28,140 nucleotides of DNA. Source: Bacteroidales bacterium UBA6346 (lineage in GTDB: Bacteria > Bacteroidota > Bacteroidia > Bacteroidales > UBA932). The notes beneath the pieces are model-generated. The model made no database searches, was not told the DNA's origin, and saw nothing but the letters and a program-made list of their open reading frames with translations. Below are positions 15,438 through 23,820 of the stretch, piece by piece. The position numbers were made by a program, and so were the translations under genes. The stretch lies in the NCBI GenBank assembly GCA_002438905.1, contig DJSA01000028.1, forward strand, positions 1 to 28,140, in the 5' to 3' direction. Each line of letters begins with the position of its first letter. The first letter of the stretch is position 1.

Positions 15438-17003
15438 ATGGATATATCAGGAAAAATACATCTCGCGTCACGTCGTCCCGTGCACCCCATAGCCACTTCG
15501 CTCCTTGCGTCGCTCGTGCTCTTCGCGGCTCTGTGCCTGCCGGCGGCTGCACAGCGTTATGAAAATGTCGTGGAACGCAATCCGTGGAACATAACTTCCA
15601 ATGTCTGCGGCGTTCGCGCGGACTCCGTAAGCATCTCGCAGGCACAGCTTTATGGTCGCTATACCGACGGCGGTTTCCGCAACCCCTCCGATGCACCGCG
15701 TTTCTGGAATGCTGGTGCCTTTGCCGAGACCGTCTCGCACTTTCGCAAAGTCTCCATGACCGGCAAATTCGCCTTCGACAACGAAGAGTCCTACAAAGCC
15801 TGCGGCTCCATGCTTTCCCGCCTCGGAGCCTACCCTATAGACATCTACGAGTTCACCCCCAGCCGCAAGACCCGCCAGACCTACACTGTGAACGGAGGCA
15901 TTGCCGCCGAACTCTCCCGAACCGTCACGCTCGGAGGAAAAATCGAGTACTCCTGTTCCAACTACTCCAAGCGCAAGGACCTCCGCTACACGGACTACCT
16001 GCTCGACATGAAGCTCACCCCGTCGCTGCTTTTCCGGCTCGGCTCCCGCACATCCCTCGGCCTCAGCTACAGCTACCACCGCCTCTCCGAGAGCCTCTCG
16101 TCCGAAGAACTCGGAATCTCCTCAACCTCCTACTACGCCTTTCTGGACAAGGGCTTGATGTACGGCAGCTACGATGTCTGGACCGGCGGCTCCACCCACC
16201 TCAAGGAGGCCGGAGTCAGCGGTTTCCCTCTCTGTCAGAACATTCACTCTGTGGCTCTTCAGTTTGAGTCTGGCGACTTCCTCGTGGAACTTTCAGGCAC
16301 CCTCGGCAGCGGCAAGGCCGGTGAGAAGGACGTTCAGTGGTTCCGATTCGGCAGCGACGGTCTTGCCCTGCTTCTTGGCTGGACTCACGGCATCCACCGC
16401 GCTACCCTCCGTCTCTCCGCCGACAGAGAAAGCTCCGGTGAGGACATCCTTGACAAGGTCACAGAAAACGGCATCACCACCACCGTGAACTACGGCACCC
16501 GGGACATCTACGGCAGCACCCTCTGGAACGTCACTCCGGAATACCGCATCCTCGCGGACAAATTTCAGACACGCGCCGGAGTCAGCATCGACTTCTCCGA
16601 TGAGGTCTCGCGTACTGTCTATCCTTACGTCGCGAAAGTCACTAGATTCATCGCCGACGCCTACGTATCAGGAATCTACAGCATCCGGGGCTTCGACATC
16701 GGTCTTGGACTTTCATATCGCGGAGGGAAATGGACTGACGCACTGACCAACACGGACGAGTCGGTCTCCGTCTCCGATGCTCCCAAGCGTCTCGATGACC
16801 TTGACGTCCAGGGAGGCTGGTACGCGGCATCTCAGGAATACGATACGGCCAATCGCCTCACTGTCAGTGGCTTGCTGCGCTACAGCTTCCGCTTCGGCCT
16901 TTTTCTCGAAGCCTCCGGACGTCTCTCGCATGGCTTTGCCCACAATCCCCTCCTCGGCCGCCACCGCGCCACAGCGTCGCTCAATGTCGGATATGTGTTC
17001 TGA
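15438..17003 (+). CDS. DUF6850-type outer-membrane beta-barrel protein
   Basis: This 521-residue exported protein has a signal peptide (a hydrophobic run LLASLVLFAALCLPAAA, ending AAA-QRYENV). The body is alternating beta strands with frequent Tyr, Gly and Ser (for example SLGLSYSYHRLSESL, ASLNVGYVF) and a C-terminal Phe, the outer-membrane barrel sorting signal. No plug or TonB box is seen. The pairing directly after a DUF4876 gene and a TonB receptor is the basis for the DUF6850 assignment; both belong to one transcription unit. Function is unknown. By analogy it could form a companion pore or a surface assembly with the lipoprotein. The 203- and 227-residue frames in other phases are shadows created by the GC-rich, codon-biased sequence. 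Confidence 0.8.
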   Translation: MDISGKIHLASRRPVHPIATSLLASLVLFAALCLPAAAQRYENVVERNPWNITSNVCGVRADSVSISQAQLYGRYTDGGFRNPSDAPRFWNAGAFAETVSHFRKVSMTGKFAFDNEESYKACGSMLSRLGAYPIDIYEFTPSRKTRQTYTVNGGIAAELSRTVTLGGKIEYSCSNYSKRKDLRYTDYLLDMKLTPSLLFRLGSRTSLGLSYSYHRLSESLSSEELGISSTSYYAFLDKGLMYGSYDVWTGGSTHLKEAGVSGFPLCQNIHSVALQFESGDFLVELSGTLGSGKAGEKDVQWFRFGSDGLALLLGWTHGIHRATLRLSADRESSGEDILDKVTENGITTTVNYGTRDIYGSTLWNVTPEYRILADKFQTRAGVSIDFSDEVSRTVYPYVAKVTRFIADAYVSGIYSIRGFDIGLGLSYRGGKWTDALTNTDESVSVSDAPKRLDDLDVQGGWYAASQEYDTANRLTVSGLLRYSFRFGLFLEASGRLSHGFAHNPLLGRHRATASLNVGYVF

Positions 17004-17058
17004 CAGGGCCTGCCGATGTCCCGATAGAGGCTGTGCTGTAATCAATGAATTGTGTATT

Positions 17059-17116
17059 AGAAACATGAGGAAAATAAGTTGCATCAGATTTGTCAATTAT
17101 TTTCGAGTATAGATTT
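17059..17116. repeat. Foldback repeat, half copy C (one arm, inverted)
   Basis: AGAAACATGAGGAAAATAAGT followed by TGCATCAGATTTGTC and TATTTTCGAGTATAGATTT matches the reverse complement of the right arm of copies A and B over about 57 bases with few differences. The other arm and the central hairpin are missing. It lies between the DUF6850 gene and the next start codon at 17126. Confidence 0.8.
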
Positions 17117-17125
17117 TATTTTGAT

Positions 17126-17536
17126 ATGAAACAAACGATGATGAAAAGAATAATACTGTCAGCGGCTGCTCTTCTCTTCTCCCTTGCATCCTACGCACAA
17201 GAGCCTCAGAAGGAGCCGGACTTCTATGAACTCGCCGAAAAGGAAACCGAGCGTCTACAACGTACCGTGAAATTGGAAGACTGGCAGATTTTCTATGTCG
17301 ATTCCATCCTTGTCCACGACTACATGGCCATGAACGATGACCTCCAGCGTCTCCAAGCCAATAAGGTCTCCAACTCGTCTATCTATCAGAGCATCCAGGA
17401 CAAATGGATGGAGAAGATAGACAACGCCTTCCGCAAGTTCTTCACCGACGAGCAGTGGGCGGCCTACCTCAAGCAGGGCGCGGCAAAGGCGCAGAAGGCA
17501 CGTGCCAAGCGTGCCGCAAAACGATCTGGGAACTGA
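17126..17536 (+). CDS. Small secreted helical protein (LTxxQ/Spy-like appearance)
   Basis: This 136-residue protein has a signal peptide (IILSAAALLFSLASYA-QEPQ). The mature part is helical and amphipathic: ELAEKETERLQRTVKLEDWQ, then IFYVDSILVHDYMAMNDDL, IYQSIQDKWMEKIDNAFRKF, FTDEQWAAYLK and a basic, alanine/lysine-rich tail. The repeated L-x2-WQ and DEQWAAY spacing recalls the LTxxQ motifs of periplasmic Spy/CpxP chaperones, but I would not assign it to that family. ATGs at 17126, 17138 and 17141 are all possible; I use the first. The longer frame from 17090 begins at a TTG inside the repeat arm and would add a non-signal extension. It ends the TonB receptor cluster, before an inverted repeat at 17558-17592. 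Confidence 0.75.
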   Translation: MKQTMMKRIILSAAALLFSLASYAQEPQKEPDFYELAEKETERLQRTVKLEDWQIFYVDSILVHDYMAMNDDLQRLQANKVSNSSIYQSIQDKWMEKIDNAFRKFFTDEQWAAYLKQGAAKAQKARAKRAAKRSGN

Positions 17537-17557
17537 TTTTCATTTAGGCAAAAAACG

Positions 17558-17592
17558 AATCCTTGTGCCGGAAATCATTCGACACAAGGATT
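17558..17592. terminator. Inverted repeat, probable terminator
   Basis: AATCCTTGTG and CACAAGGATT form a 10-bp perfect stem around a 15-base loop, between the small secreted gene and pheS. In the plus direction the tail is TATTCATT, only moderately T-rich. The minus direction has a better T-run (CGTTTTTTG), although no minus-strand gene ends here. Confidence 0.55.
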
Positions 17593-17599
17593 TATTCAT

Positions 17600-17607
17600 T
17601 ATATTTG
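17600..17607 (+). promoter_or_regulatory. Putative -7 element for the pheS operon
   Basis: TATATTTG followed by GCAGG is an exact TAnnTTTG match, about 85 bases before the pheS ATG. The -33 region lacks a TTTG. Confidence 0.55.
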
Positions 17608-17692
17608 CAGGTTGAAACAGACCGCAATTGCCTGAAACTGTGGAGGGAATGTCGCGGTCAGTGCTGTTGTGAACAAGAAAAAACGTAACGAT

Positions 17693-18718
17693 ATGAAAGA
17701 GAAGATTGATGCGATTCTCTCTGAAATAGAGGGGCTTAAAGGTCTTAAGGAACAGGAAATAGAGGCTGCGAGGGTGCGCCTTCTCGGAAAGAAGGGCGAG
17801 ATTACCCAGCTTTTCGACGAATTTCGCGGTGTCGCTCCTGAAATGAAGCGCGAGTTCGGTCAGAAGCTGAACCAGCTTAAGCAGGCGGCCACGGCGAAGA
17901 TTGAGGAACTCAGGGAAGCGGCCGAGTCGCAGCAGGCGGCATCCTCCCCGTCGTTCGACTGCACGCTCCCCGGCGACCCCGTCGCTCTCGGCTCCCGCCA
18001 CCCGGTCTCAATCGTCCGTGAGGAAATCGTCGAGATTTTCCGCAAATTCGGCTACGATGTCGCAGAAGGACCTGAAATCGAGGATGACTATCACGTGTTC
18101 GAGGCTCTTAATTTCCCTCCGGAGCACCCTGCCCGCGACATGCAGGACACTTTCTTCGTGACTTCTGGCCAAAATCCGGTTCTGCTCCGAACCCACACCT
18201 CTTCCGTTCAGGTACGTGCGATGGAAACCCTCCCGTTACCTATCCGCATCGTCTGCCCCGGACGCGTGTTCCGCAATGAGGCAATCTCGGCGCGTGCGCA
18301 CTGCATTTTCCACCAGGTCGAGGGACTCTACATCGATGAGGGTGTAACTTTCGCCGACATGAAGCAGGCCATCCTCCTCTTTGCCCGCGAGATGTTCGGC
18401 CCGGAGACGAAAATCCGTATGCGTCCGTCCTACTTCCCGTTCACTGAACCGTCTGCAGAAGTGGATGTCAGCTGCAACATCTGCCATGGCAAGGGCTGCA
18501 ACATCTGCAAGGGAACGGGCTGGCTCGAAATCCTGGGGTGTGGGATGGTTGACCCCAACGTGCTTGAGGCATCCGGCATCGACAGCAAAAAGTACAGCGG
18601 TTTCGCCTTCGGAATGGGCGTGGAGCGCATCGCCATGCTCAAGTGGCAGGTGAAGGACTTGAGAAATTACTTTGAGAATGACCTTCGATTCCTGAAAGAA
18701 TTTGAAACCTCATTGTAA
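17693..18718 (+). CDS. pheS: Phenylalanine--tRNA ligase alpha subunit
   Basis: This 341-residue subunit charges tRNA-Phe together with PheT (beta), which is not next to it here. The N-terminal coiled coil (residues 1-80) binds tRNA. The class II catalytic core shows DTFFVTSGQNPVLLRTHTSS, motif 2 around FRNEAISARAHCIFHQVEG, and motif 3 GFAFGMGVERIAMLKW. The C-x2-C-x4-C-x2-C segment in CNICHGKGCNICKGTGWLEI is a normal feature of many bacterial PheS proteins. I chose ATG 17693 (MKEKIDAIL) over the upstream GTG at 17669, because the extra eight residues (VNKKKRND) are not part of the family. A promoter-like element at 17600-17607 and the terminator-like repeat before it suggest this is the first gene of the pheS-cdaA-mutS2-yraN run. 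Confidence 0.97.
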   Translation: MKEKIDAILSEIEGLKGLKEQEIEAARVRLLGKKGEITQLFDEFRGVAPEMKREFGQKLNQLKQAATAKIEELREAAESQQAASSPSFDCTLPGDPVALGSRHPVSIVREEIVEIFRKFGYDVAEGPEIEDDYHVFEALNFPPEHPARDMQDTFFVTSGQNPVLLRTHTSSVQVRAMETLPLPIRIVCPGRVFRNEAISARAHCIFHQVEGLYIDEGVTFADMKQAILLFAREMFGPETKIRMRPSYFPFTEPSAEVDVSCNICHGKGCNICKGTGWLEILGCGMVDPNVLEASGIDSKKYSGFAFGMGVERIAMLKWQVKDLRNYFENDLRFLKEFETSL

Positions 18719-18767
18719 AATTCAAAGAAAAAGCGGTCTGCGGCGTTGGATGTCTTGATGAAATATT

Positions 18768-19568
18768 ATGATTATTTTGAATGCATTTGATTTTCTGAAC
18801 TTTTCGTTCACGGACCTGTTGGATATATTTCTGATAGCTCTGGTGATTTTCTATGCATTCAAGTCCATAAGGGGAACTTCGGCGATGAACATCCTCATCG
18901 CCATCATCACGCTCTTCTTCACGAAGGTCATAGTCTCAGCGCTTGGGATGAAGATGATGACGGAGTTGCTGTCGGTCATACTCGATGTCGGTTCGTTGGC
19001 TCTTATCGTCATATTCCAGCCGGAAATCCGGCGTTTCCTTATACACTTCGGGCAGACGTACATGATTGGGAAGAAGGGCAGCCGTCTGTTCAGCCGCCTT
19101 TTTGGAGGAAAGGGGGGGACTGCCGCCGCAATGGGAGACACCGTGAAGGAAATCGCCGAGGCTTGCAATTCGATGTCGGAGACCAAAACTGGGGCGCTGA
19201 TTGTGCTGCCCGGGATGTCTTCTTTGGATTCTGTGGTGGACACGGGGGATAGGATAGACGCGATTGTGAACCGCCGTCTGCTGATGAACCTCTTTTTCAA
19301 GAACTCCCCGCTTCATGACGGAGCCGTTATCATAAGCGGCAACCGCATAGAGGCAGCACGATGTACACTCCCGATGAGCGAGCGGGACCTTCCGCCGCAG
19401 TTTGGCATGAGGCACAAGGCAGCAGCCGGCATATCCGAACAGACCGATGCTTCAGTAGTCGTGGTTTCCGAAGAAACAGGACACATAACATTCTTTAAGG
19501 ACGGCAATTACACCGAAATTAACAATCTCAACGAACTTAAGCTTCTTTTGAGCGAAGCGATGAAATAA
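18768..19568 (+). CDS. cdaA: Diadenylate cyclase CdaA
   Basis: This 266-residue membrane enzyme makes the second messenger c-di-AMP from two ATP. Three hydrophobic segments fill residues about 13-85 (DLLDIFLIALVIFYAF; MNILIAIITLFFTKVIV; LLSVILDVGSLALIVIF), followed by FQPEIRRFL and the cytosolic DAC domain. The DGA motif is present (LHDGAVI, 184-186). The second motif, normally RHR, reads RHK here (GMRHKAA, 215-217). It starts 49 bases after pheS and ends 18 bases before mutS2, so the genes are probably co-transcribed. In the family c-di-AMP controls turgor and cell-wall homeostasis. I regard the enzyme as active because the change is conservative. Confidence 0.94.
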   Translation: MIILNAFDFLNFSFTDLLDIFLIALVIFYAFKSIRGTSAMNILIAIITLFFTKVIVSALGMKMMTELLSVILDVGSLALIVIFQPEIRRFLIHFGQTYMIGKKGSRLFSRLFGGKGGTAAAMGDTVKEIAEACNSMSETKTGALIVLPGMSSLDSVVDTGDRIDAIVNRRLLMNLFFKNSPLHDGAVIISGNRIEAARCTLPMSERDLPPQFGMRHKAAAGISEQTDASVVVVSEETGHITFFKDGNYTEINNLNELKLLLSEAMK

Positions 19569-19586
19569 ACCAGTGGAGGAGACGTG

Positions 19587-22151
19587 ATGACGGAAGAAAA
19601 GGATTTGATGAAAAGCGATGCCGGGTATGCGAAGATTGAGCAGAAACTCGGCTTTGACAGGATAAGGGAGGCAATCGCCGCGAGGTGCTCGACCGAATAT
19701 GCCGCAGGCCGTGTCACCGATGAAAAATTCTCCACCTCGGCGTCCGAAATCACCCGCCGCCTGCGCCTTACCGATGAGATGAGGCTGATAATGATGTTCG
19801 AGGAGAGCTTTCCGACGAACGGATATATCGACGCCATAGGATTCCTCCGTCCCCTCGAAAAGTCGTCCGTCTCGATAGACCTCCTGTCGCTGCGGAAACT
19901 CAAGACTATACTTGAAACCCTCCGCAGGCTGACGGCCTTCTTCGAGGACGTGAAGGACGGTGTATACCCTAACCTGAAGCGCATGGCCTCGGGCATAATG
20001 AGCTTCACTGAAGTCCAGAGGCGCATTGACGGCATTCTCGACAAATACTCCGAAGTCAAGGACACCGCGTCCGATGAACTCTACTCGATACGCAAGTCGT
20101 TGAGGGACAAGGAGGGAACCATCTCCAAGCGAATCAATCTCATACTCCGCCGCGCAAAGGAGGAGGGACTTGTGGACGGGGATGCCACCGTGACAATGCG
20201 GGACGGAAAGATGCTCATCCCGGTCCAGTCGGCCAACAAAAAGAAGCTTTCCGGTTTCGTCTACGATGAGTCCGCTTCCGGCAAGACCACCTACATCGAG
20301 CCGGCCGAAGTCGTGGAGCTTGACAACGAAATACGCGAGCTCAGGTTTGCCGAGCAGCGGGAGATTGTGCGAATACTCTACGAATTTACGGAATTTCTGC
20401 GTCCGTATGTCCCCGAACTTCTTGACGCGGCAGTTTTTATCGGTGAAATCGACTTTCTCATGGCAAAGGCACAGGTCGCGCTTGACTTCATCTGCGGGAT
20501 GCCGATTGTCTCCGAGAACGGCGAACTGAACCTCCGCAAGGCTCGTCATCCTCTGTTGGAAAGGAACCTGCGCAAGGAAGGGCGGCAGATTGTTCCGCTC
20601 AGCGCGACGCTCACACCGGAAAAGCATATACTCCTGATTTCCGGTCCTAATGCCGGAGGAAAGTCGGTGTGTCTCAAGACTTTCGGGCTTCTTCAGTATA
20701 TGTTCCAGTGGGGTATGCTTATCCCGACTTCCGAGACTTCGGAGTTGATGGTCTTCGACCGGATTATGGTGAGCATAGGCGACGACCAGTCCATAGACAA
20801 CGACCTCAGCACCTACAGTTCTTTCCTCGCCGACATGAAGACCATGTTGGCCGAGGCAGACTCACGCACGCTCGTTCTAATTGATGAGTTCGGAAGCGGC
20901 ACCGAACCTGCTGCCGGCGGGGCGATTGCCGAGGCCATACTTGCCGAACTTGACCGCAGGGGAGTCTACGGCGTGATTACGACCCACTACACAAATCTCA
21001 AGTTTTACGCCTCCGGGCAGACCGGCGTCATAAACGGGGCGATGATGTTTGACGCGAAGAACATCCTGCCGCTCTTCAAACTGGAAATCGGGCTCCCGGG
21101 CAATTCGTTCGCCTTTGAGCTGGCCCGCAAGATGGGGCTTCCGGAGCAGATCGTGAAGGACGCGGAAGCGAGGGCTGGGGAGGAGTATGTCGACATAGAG
21201 CGAAACCTGCGTCGCATTGCCCGCAACCGCAAGGCTCTGGACGAGAAGCTGGAGCGGATTAAGAATACGGACCGCACCCTGGAGAACATCACCGATCGAT
21301 ACCAGAAGGAACTTCAGAACATCCGGCAGCTCAAGAAAGAGGTGCTTGACCAGGCTCATAAGGAAGCCGAGGAGATTGTGAAGGGAGCCAACCGTCAGGT
21401 GGAGAATACTATACGCACAATCAAGGAGAAGCAGGCGCAAAAGGAAAGCACGCAGGAGGCCCGGAAGGGTCTTCAGGACTTCATGTCGTTGCTTGCTGCA
21501 AAGAAGGAGCAGGAGCAGAAGGACAAGGATGACTACATAGAGAAGAAGATACGCCAACTTGACGAACGCCGGGAACGCCGTGCGGCACGCTCTGTCCAGA
21601 GGGCGGACGAGGCCGAGAAGAAGCGTCTCATTGCCGAGGCCGAGGAAAAGGCACGGCAGGACGCGTTTAGGAATGCCCCGCTTAAGGTCGGGGAGAAGAT
21701 TCGTGTCAAGGACAATGGACTTGTCGGCGAAGTGACCCGCGTTTCCTCGAAGGCGGTCTTCGTGAACATCGGTAACATTTCCTCAAAACTTCCGCTCGAC
21801 AAGGTGGAGCGCATCACTTCCAACGAATTCAAGGACGCGACCCGCAGCGAGAACCGCAATGTCTCCAAGGTGAAGTTCGACTCTTCGATAGCCGAGCGCA
21901 AGCTGAATTTCTCTCCGGAACTTGACATTCGTGGCGAGCGTGTGGGCGAGGCTTTGGAGAAGGTCATGCACTATGTCGATGACGCGCTTATGCTCTCGGT
22001 TCCGTCCGTGCGCATCATAACAGGCAAGGGCACCGGAGCCCTCCGTGAAGAAGTTCAGAAGCTTCTCCGCGCCACTCCGGGCGTAACCTCGGTCAAGGAC
22101 GAGCACATCCAGTTCGGCGGCACTGGCGTCACGATTGTGACTTTTGACTGA
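19587..22151 (+). CDS. mutS2: Endonuclease MutS2
   Basis: This 854-residue protein of the MutS family has no mismatch-recognition domain; members act on branched DNA or on stalled ribosomes. Visible parts: the core/clamp helices up to about 320, Walker A SGPNAGGKS (about 352-360), the TYSSFLADMK loop, Walker B TLVLIDEFGSGTEP, then a long coiled-coil arm (about 505-680, very rich in Glu, Lys and Arg), a KOW-like beta domain (KVGEKIRVKDNGLVGEVTRV), and a C-terminal Smr nuclease domain from about 779 (LDIRGERV). In the Smr domain the usual HGKGTGALR reads TGKGTGALR. I prefer the ATG at 19587, 10 bases after GGAGGAG, to the GTG just before it. The stop is 3 bases before yraN. Confidence 0.95.
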   Translation: MTEEKDLMKSDAGYAKIEQKLGFDRIREAIAARCSTEYAAGRVTDEKFSTSASEITRRLRLTDEMRLIMMFEESFPTNGYIDAIGFLRPLEKSSVSIDLLSLRKLKTILETLRRLTAFFEDVKDGVYPNLKRMASGIMSFTEVQRRIDGILDKYSEVKDTASDELYSIRKSLRDKEGTISKRINLILRRAKEEGLVDGDATVTMRDGKMLIPVQSANKKKLSGFVYDESASGKTTYIEPAEVVELDNEIRELRFAEQREIVRILYEFTEFLRPYVPELLDAAVFIGEIDFLMAKAQVALDFICGMPIVSENGELNLRKARHPLLERNLRKEGRQIVPLSATLTPEKHILLISGPNAGGKSVCLKTFGLLQYMFQWGMLIPTSETSELMVFDRIMVSIGDDQSIDNDLSTYSSFLADMKTMLAEADSRTLVLIDEFGSGTEPAAGGAIAEAILAELDRRGVYGVITTHYTNLKFYASGQTGVINGAMMFDAKNILPLFKLEIGLPGNSFAFELARKMGLPEQIVKDAEARAGEEYVDIERNLRRIARNRKALDEKLERIKNTDRTLENITDRYQKELQNIRQLKKEVLDQAHKEAEEIVKGANRQVENTIRTIKEKQAQKESTQEARKGLQDFMSLLAAKKEQEQKDKDDYIEKKIRQLDERRERRAARSVQRADEAEKKRLIAEAEEKARQDAFRNAPLKVGEKIRVKDNGLVGEVTRVSSKAVFVNIGNISSKLPLDKVERITSNEFKDATRSENRNVSKVKFDSSIAERKLNFSPELDIRGERVGEALEKVMHYVDDALMLSVPSVRIITGKGTGALREEVQKLLRATPGVTSVKDEHIQFGGTGVTIVTFD

Positions 22152-22154
22152 TTT

Positions 22155-22529
22155 ATGAACAGCAGACAAAATACCGGAAAGTTCGGGGAGGACAGGGCGG
22201 CTGACTACCTCGAAGGCAGGGGCTTCACGATACTTGCTCGGAACTGGCGCAGCGGTCACTATGAGCTTGACATTGTGGCAGTTGACGATGACGGCATACA
22301 TTTCATCGAGGTACGCACGCGCATAAACCCGGAAATCCGTCCGCAGGAGACCGTGAACTCCACGAAGCAGCGCAAGGTCATCGAGGCTGCAAGGCGTTTT
22401 CTCCGCGAAGCGGCATACCGGAAATTTTCGGATTTTGAGGCATTTTTTGACGTTGTCGGCGTGAGTGTCGCCGGTGACGGCACGGATTTGGAATATATCC
22501 CGCAGGCGTTTATACCTATGTATAGATAA
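22155..22529 (+). CDS. yraN: YraN/UPF0102 family nuclease-like protein
   Basis: This 124-residue protein fits the UPF0102 pattern: TGKFGEDRAADYLEGRGFTI, then ARNWRSGHYELDIVAVD and IHFIEVRTR. These carry the Asp and Glu-x-Lys/Arg residues of a restriction-endonuclease-like fold (E-x-D, then E-V-R instead of the more common E-V-K). The biochemical function is poorly established in the family; DNA processing is likely. It starts 3 bases after mutS2 and is clearly in the same operon. Confidence 0.9.
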   Translation: MNSRQNTGKFGEDRAADYLEGRGFTILARNWRSGHYELDIVAVDDDGIHFIEVRTRINPEIRPQETVNSTKQRKVIEAARRFLREAAYRKFSDFEAFFDVVGVSVAGDGTDLEYIPQAFIPMYR

Positions 22530-22577
22530 GCCTGTCAAACATAACATAAAGATTTTCAAAAACACTAAGACAAGGAT

Positions 22578-23675
22578 ATGAACATAAATAATTCCTATTG
22601 CGTAATCATGGCGGGCGGTTACGGCCAGCGTCTGTGGCCAATCAGCAGCAGCAACCGCCCCAAACAGTTCCTTGACCTCGCCTATCTCGGCAAAAGCCTA
22701 ATCAGGCACACTTACGAGAGGTTTCAGGACTTCATCCCATCGCAGAACATCATCATTGTCACATCGGTGAAGTTCGCCGACATGGTCCGCGAGCAGATTC
22801 CCGAACTCCCAGAGGATAACCTTCTTTTGGAACCATACACCCGCAACACTGCGCCCTGCATAGCATACGCTACCTATACGATTCTCCGCCGCAATCCGGA
22901 TGCGAACATAATCTTTTCCCCATCGGACAACTACATCTCCGACTCCGACGTTTTCAAGAAACTTGTTGCCCGCGCCCTGGAATTTGTTGAGGGAGCGGAC
23001 GTCCTGATGACTCTCGGCATTGTCCCGAACCGCCCTGACACAAACTACGGATACATCCAGGTCATGGGGGGCAAGGAAAACATATCAATAGGCTCGCCGG
23101 TCAAGGTCAAGACTTTCACGGAGAAACCGGACATGGCACTTGCCAAGGTGTTCGTCGACAGCGGCGAGTTTTTGTGGAACTCCGGCATGTTCGTCGCTCA
23201 TGCGGCCGGACTTAAGGACGAGATGGAGACCTACAACCCGGAGGTTACGGCTCCGTTCAAGGGTTGGGAAAAGTTTATCGGGACTCCCCGGGAGCGGGCT
23301 TTCATTGACAGGGTCTACGCGGACTGCCCGTGGACATCATTTGACTATGGGCTTTTGGAGCGCACCGACAATGCTTGGATTATGCCCTGCGACTTCAACT
23401 GGATTGACATCGGCAACTGGGCATCGGTCTATGACTACTCCCCTGACAAGGACAGCAACGGCAATGCGGTCTCTCACAATCCGAAGTTGCTCCAGGAATG
23501 CAGCGGGGTTCTCGCCCTCAGCACTAACAAGTCCAAGCTTCTCGCAATCAAGGGCCTCGTCGACTACATCGTGATCGACACCGATGACGCGCTGCTCATC
23601 TGTCCGAAGGACGACAGCGAGGTGAAGGAGATTCTGTCGTCTCTTGCGATGCCGGAATACGAAAAATATAGGTAG
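22578..23675 (+). CDS. Mannose-1-phosphate guanylyltransferase (GDP-mannose pyrophosphorylase)
   Basis: This 365-residue enzyme makes GDP-mannose from mannose-1-phosphate and GTP, the donor for mannose, fucose and related sugars in surface polysaccharides. The nucleotidyltransferase signature is at 11-34 (MAGGYGQRLWPISSSNRPKQ). Further family motifs are EPYTRNTAPCIAYA, FSPSDNYI, NRPDTNYGYIQ, FTEKP, FLWNSGMF, DYGLLERTDNAWIMPCDFNW and DIGNWASVYDY. The length shows a single pyrophosphorylase domain without the C-terminal isomerase domain of bifunctional ManC. The segment VDYIVIDTDDALLICPKDD is the normal end of the left-handed helix region. It is the last gene of the plus-strand run and is followed by a two-way terminator. 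Confidence 0.95.
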   Translation: MNINNSYCVIMAGGYGQRLWPISSSNRPKQFLDLAYLGKSLIRHTYERFQDFIPSQNIIIVTSVKFADMVREQIPELPEDNLLLEPYTRNTAPCIAYATYTILRRNPDANIIFSPSDNYISDSDVFKKLVARALEFVEGADVLMTLGIVPNRPDTNYGYIQVMGGKENISIGSPVKVKTFTEKPDMALAKVFVDSGEFLWNSGMFVAHAAGLKDEMETYNPEVTAPFKGWEKFIGTPRERAFIDRVYADCPWTSFDYGLLERTDNAWIMPCDFNWIDIGNWASVYDYSPDKDSNGNAVSHNPKLLQECSGVLALSTNKSKLLAIKGLVDYIVIDTDDALLICPKDDSEVKEILSSLAMPEYEKYR

Positions 23676-23717
23676 CATCTCATCCTTTTCTGCATCCGCT
23701 ACCGCTCAGCAAATAAT

Positions 23718-23766
23718 AAAGCGAGAAATCTTCGGCGTTCTGACACGCATAAAGATTTCTCGCTTT
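23718..23766. terminator. Bidirectional terminator between convergent genes
   Basis: AAAGCGAGAAATCTT and AAGATTTCTCGCTTT form a 15-bp perfect stem around a 19-base loop that itself contains GCG/CGC. It lies between the guanylyltransferase gene (plus) and the FISUMP gene (minus). In the minus direction it is followed by a T-rich TTATTATT. Confidence 0.85.
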
Positions 23767-23820
23767 GCTTGAATGACAGAGAGACTTCTCAAGATTAAGC
23801 CTCAGTCTTTTATTTTTGCA

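Noticed and set aside
17090..17125. Start of the small secreted protein at TTG 17090
   Set aside because: The TTG lies in the repeat arm, and the added residues are not signal-like; ATG 17126 gives a normal signal peptide.
19452..20627. 391-residue minus-strand frame
   Set aside because: It is antisense to cdaA and mutS2, whose protein motifs are unmistakable; the openness follows from codon bias.
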